Below are positions 62,160 through 64,000 of a DNA stretch of 64,000 nucleotides, in pieces; the first letter of the stretch is position 1; the number at the start of each line of letters is the position of its first letter. This DNA comes from Rhodobacter huangdaonensis. GTDB lineage: Bacteria; Pseudomonadota; Alphaproteobacteria; Rhodobacterales; Rhodobacteraceae. The position numbers were made by a program, and so were the translations under genes. The stretch covers positions 65,058 to 129,057 of the forward strand of contig NZ_SAVA01000010.1 in the NCBI RefSeq assembly GCF_004022465.1, in the 5' to 3' direction. A model generated the notes under the pieces. It was not told where the DNA came from. It saw nothing but the letters and a program-made list of their open reading frames with translations, and searched no databases.

Positions 62160-62936
62160 ATGCAAAGACACAGCTTTGAGCACGATGGCGTGGTCTTCTC
62201 CTTCCTCGACGCGGGCGGCGACGGCAAACCCTTGCTGGCGCTTCATGGCCACTGGATGGGAGCTTCAGATTTCGCGGAGGTTGCGAACGATCTCTCGCCC
62301 GAGTGGCGCGTCATCGCTCTCGACCAGCGTGGCTTCGGGGAAACCGACCACGGGGCCGCCCATCACATGGCCGCCTACATCGGCGATGCGGTCGCGCTTC
62401 TAGAGCACCTGTCCATCACCGAACCGGTTCCGGTGCTGGGGCACTCGTTCGGCGGGATCGTCGCCTATCATCTTGCAGCAGTGCACCCGGATCGGGTTGC
62501 CGCGATGATCATCGAAGACATCGGCGTGAATATGCAGGATGATTCCGCACCCTTTGTCACGAATTGGAGCGGCACCTTCCGACTGCGCGAAGCGTTGGAG
62601 GAACGGCTTGGCCCGCGACTTTCCCCCTATCTGCAGAACTCCATTTGCCGCGTGAAGAATGGATGGACGCTCAATTTCGATCCGGCCGAATTTCTGGAGT
62701 CGGAACAGGCAACCAATGGCGACCACTGGAATGTCTGGCTGCAAAGTCGCTGCCCCGCCCTGGTCGTTTCCGGCGGTGAAAGCCGTGTCAGCGACGCGGG
62801 AGAATTGAGGGTAATGGCGGAGAAGCGGGATGCCGCAGCCTTCGCCCAGCTGAAGGCTGGTCACTCTGTTCATATCGACGCTCGTTCGGAATTCGTAAAC
62901 CTCCTGCGGCAATTCCTAAAACAGCAACATTTGTGA
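62160..62936 (+). CDS. Alpha/beta hydrolase
   Basis: From the ATG at 62160, preceded by GAAAGGTG, the product is 258 residues. The nucleophile Ser is in GHSFGG near residue 101 and the catalytic His in GHSVHID near the C-terminus. The oxyanion loop LHGHWMGASDF is at 29-39. Substrate is unknown. R2 repeat parts lie on both sides of the gene. Confidence 0.87.
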   Translation: MQRHSFEHDGVVFSFLDAGGDGKPLLALHGHWMGASDFAEVANDLSPEWRVIALDQRGFGETDHGAAHHMAAYIGDAVALLEHLSITEPVPVLGHSFGGIVAYHLAAVHPDRVAAMIIEDIGVNMQDDSAPFVTNWSGTFRLREALEERLGPRLSPYLQNSICRVKNGWTLNFDPAEFLESEQATNGDHWNVWLQSRCPALVVSGGESRVSDAGELRVMAEKRDAAAFAQLKAGHSVHIDARSEFVNLLRQFLKQQHL

Positions 62937-62943
62937 ACGGCAA

Positions 62944-63060
62944 GTTTGTCCCGCATCAGCGACATTCGCCCCGGATTTTGCTGCACAATGCCACGACCGA
63001 CCGCTTCGGGGAAGCTGCACCGCGGCATGAGCGCATGCTCGACCGGCGGCAAAGGGCCGA
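62944..63060 (+). repeat. Intergenic repeat R2, left part
   Basis: GTTTGTCCCGCATCAG to GGCAAAGGGCCGA, 117 bases, the same length as the matching left part of the copy at 58359-58475, with few substitutions. It separates the hydrolase and SH3 lipoprotein genes. Confidence 0.8.
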
Positions 63061-63068
63061 TCTCACTC

Positions 63069-63347
63069 TCAGCGATGCGCCAGATAGTCCGCCGAAACGT
63101 ACCCCGAGACACCGGGCTTGTCGGTGAGGAAGACCTTGCACCAGACCTTGCCGTTCGTCGTCACGCAGTTCTGGCGGGTGAGGCGCGTGCCGTCCGGCAG
63201 GCCGATGATGATCTTGCGATCGAGGCCCGGGCCTTCGCGAAGCTTCAGGAGGTCATCTGGCCCGGCACCTTTGACGACTGCACCGGAACCGACCGAGCAT
63301 CCGGTCGCGATCATGAGGGCGAGGAGCGCAGCAAAATGAGGTCGCAT
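63069..63347 (-). CDS. Putative lipoprotein with bacterial SH3 domain
   Basis: The product is 92 residues. A signal peptide ends at a lipobox-like IATGC (Cys17). The rest has an SH3b pattern (LLKLREGPGLDRKIIIGLPD, then VWCKV and GVSGYVSADYL). Such proteins bind peptidoglycan or peptides in the envelope. It is a single-gene unit between R2 repeat copies. Confidence 0.8.
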   Translation of the reverse strand: MRPHFAALLALMIATGCSVGSGAVVKGAGPDDLLKLREGPGLDRKIIIGLPDGTRLTRQNCVTTNGKVWCKVFLTDKPGVSGYVSADYLAHR

Positions 63348-63480
63348 CGTCAGTCCTGAATCGTTTCACCATCAGTACGACACCCTCACGCGAAAGGACA
63401 GCGGGCAGGACGCGACCCCGGATCCGCGCGGCATCGGAGCGGCCATTGACGGCCGATCCCAGCCGGGAGGAGCGGCGGTC

Positions 63481-63541
63481 CCGACCCGGATTTCGCCGTC
63501 GCACTCCTCGCGCGGCGGCTTCGGGGAATGGGCCCCGCGGA
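63481..63541 (+). repeat. Intergenic repeat R2, diverged left part
   Basis: CCCGGATTTCGC and GCTTCGGGGAA are shared with the left part of R2 in the same order and spacing; the bases between have diverged. It lies between the SH3 lipoprotein and bluB. Confidence 0.45.
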
Positions 63542-63622
63542 CGGCGGCGCCCCGATTGGCACCGGACCTTGTCGGGTGCTGCACGAATGTCCGCGGACGG
63601 CGGCGACAGCGCCGGCTTGCGG

Positions 63623-64000
63623 CTACCGTGCGGGCCAGCCGTTTTCATGGATCACGCTCTCGAGCGTCAGCCTCTTGCGCCACCCCCGGGCTTCAAGCTC
63701 CGGCTTCGTGTAAAGGTCGTCGACATAGCCCGCGCAAAGATAGGCAACGATTTCCACATGGTCCGGGATGCCAAGCAGGCCGCGCAGGTCTTCCGGCCGG
63801 AAGATCGAAACCCAGCCGATCCCCACACCTTCCGCGCGGGCGGCCAGCCAGAGGTTCTGCACGGCGCAGACCGTCGAATAGAGATCCATGTCGCGATTGT
63901 GGGTCCGGCCCAGAACCACCTTCCCGCCTCGGCTCCGGTCGCAGGTCACGCAGATGTTCAGCGGCGCGGTCAGGATCCCCTCGAGCTTCAGCGACCGGTA
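63623..64000 (-). CDS. bluB: 5,6-dimethylbenzimidazole synthase (5' truncated by the window edge)
   Basis: The frame is open to the window end, so the last 125 codons are present. The nitroreductase-fold features LYSTVCAVQNLWLAARAEGV and GWVSIFRPEDLRGLLGIPDH, with VAYLCAGYV, are typical of BluB. It destroys FMN to make the lower ligand of cobalamin. It is core-like in codon use and marks the right boundary of the accessory segment. Confidence 0.88.
   Translation of the reverse strand, partial: YRSLKLEGILTAPLNICVTCDRSRGGKVVLGRTHNRDMDLYSTVCAVQNLWLAARAEGVGIGWVSIFRPEDLRGLLGIPDHVEIVAYLCAGYVDDLYTKPELEARGWRKRLTLESVIHENGWPAR

Noticed and set aside
61752..62252. 166-residue minus-strand frame upstream of rtcB
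   Set aside because: No ribosome site at its start and no domain; only its last 16 codons have a strong ribosome site, so the short leader is preferred.
62870..63112. Minus-strand frame sharing peptide FPEAVGRGI with the frame at 58225-58467
   Set aside because: The shared peptide comes from the R2 repeat, not from a conserved gene; both frames lack ribosome sites and run into unrelated sequence.

Overview
The window is a high-GC chromosomal segment of an alphaproteobacterium of the Rhodobacter type (Rhodobacteraceae). The evidence is the strongly G/C-biased third codon positions, a gene transfer agent (GTA) structural cluster in the Rhodobacter capsulatus gene order, the fabD-fabG-acpP-fabF-mltG block before it and cysE after it, a pyruvate dehydrogenase E1-beta with its own lipoyl domain, and bluB at the right edge. 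No rRNA, tRNA, CRISPR array, integrase or transposase was recognised.

Region 1 (1-9.9 kb) is a catabolic and uptake cluster for an amine or opine-like compound. It holds the 3' end of a [2Fe-2S] oxidoreductase subunit, a partner FAD oxidase, a TetR regulator, a complete PotD/B/C/A-type ABC importer, an XRE-cupin regulator, a PuuB-like FAD amine oxidase and an aldehyde dehydrogenase. Palindromes between the TetR gene and the importer are candidate operators.

Region 2 (10-17.1 kb) holds a cytochrome b561-YceI fusion on the minus strand and the fatty-acid synthesis block fabD, fabG, acpP, thpR, fabF, followed by mltG. Several clear intrinsic terminators separate the units.

Region 3 (17.1-31.4 kb) is a complete GTA head-tail operon: small and large terminase, portal, g3.5, protease, capsid, connectors, major tail protein, tail chaperones, short tape measure, g12, g13, NlpC/P60 peptidase and a 1305-residue tail protein. 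It lacks integration, replication and lysis genes. Its leader contains a promoter-like element followed by a terminator-like hairpin before the first gene.

Region 4 (31.4-55.8 kb) is housekeeping: cysE, an AhpD-like protein, the pdhABC operon, an FtsB-like protein, fba, pgk, two cyclophilins, tyrS, anmK, eno, a DMT permease, an EEP phosphatase, selO, a nucleoside hydrolase, an orphan iron-binding protein, an ABC-F ATPase, ndk, a TfoX C-terminal-domain protein, a 44-residue peptide gene and an NsrR-like regulator. A dispersed GC-rich repeat built around an AAATACTC core sits in intergenic gaps; at two places inverted copies flank a terminator.

Region 5 (about 55.85-63.6 kb) differs in character: less biased third positions, many short single-gene units in mixed orientation and a different recurrent spacer repeat (R2). 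It begins at a 14-G homopolymer tract. Its genes are an RNase H-like protein overlapping a Ser/Thr kinase, a zinc-ribbon miniprotein, an SdpI-like membrane protein, a GNAT acetyltransferase, a small cysteine-rich protein, the ribosome rescue/repair pair prfH-rtcB with a possible 16-codon leader peptide, an alpha/beta hydrolase and an SH3 lipoprotein. The kinase pair and the repeat-spaced single-gene layout are the least explained parts of the window. The window ends inside bluB.
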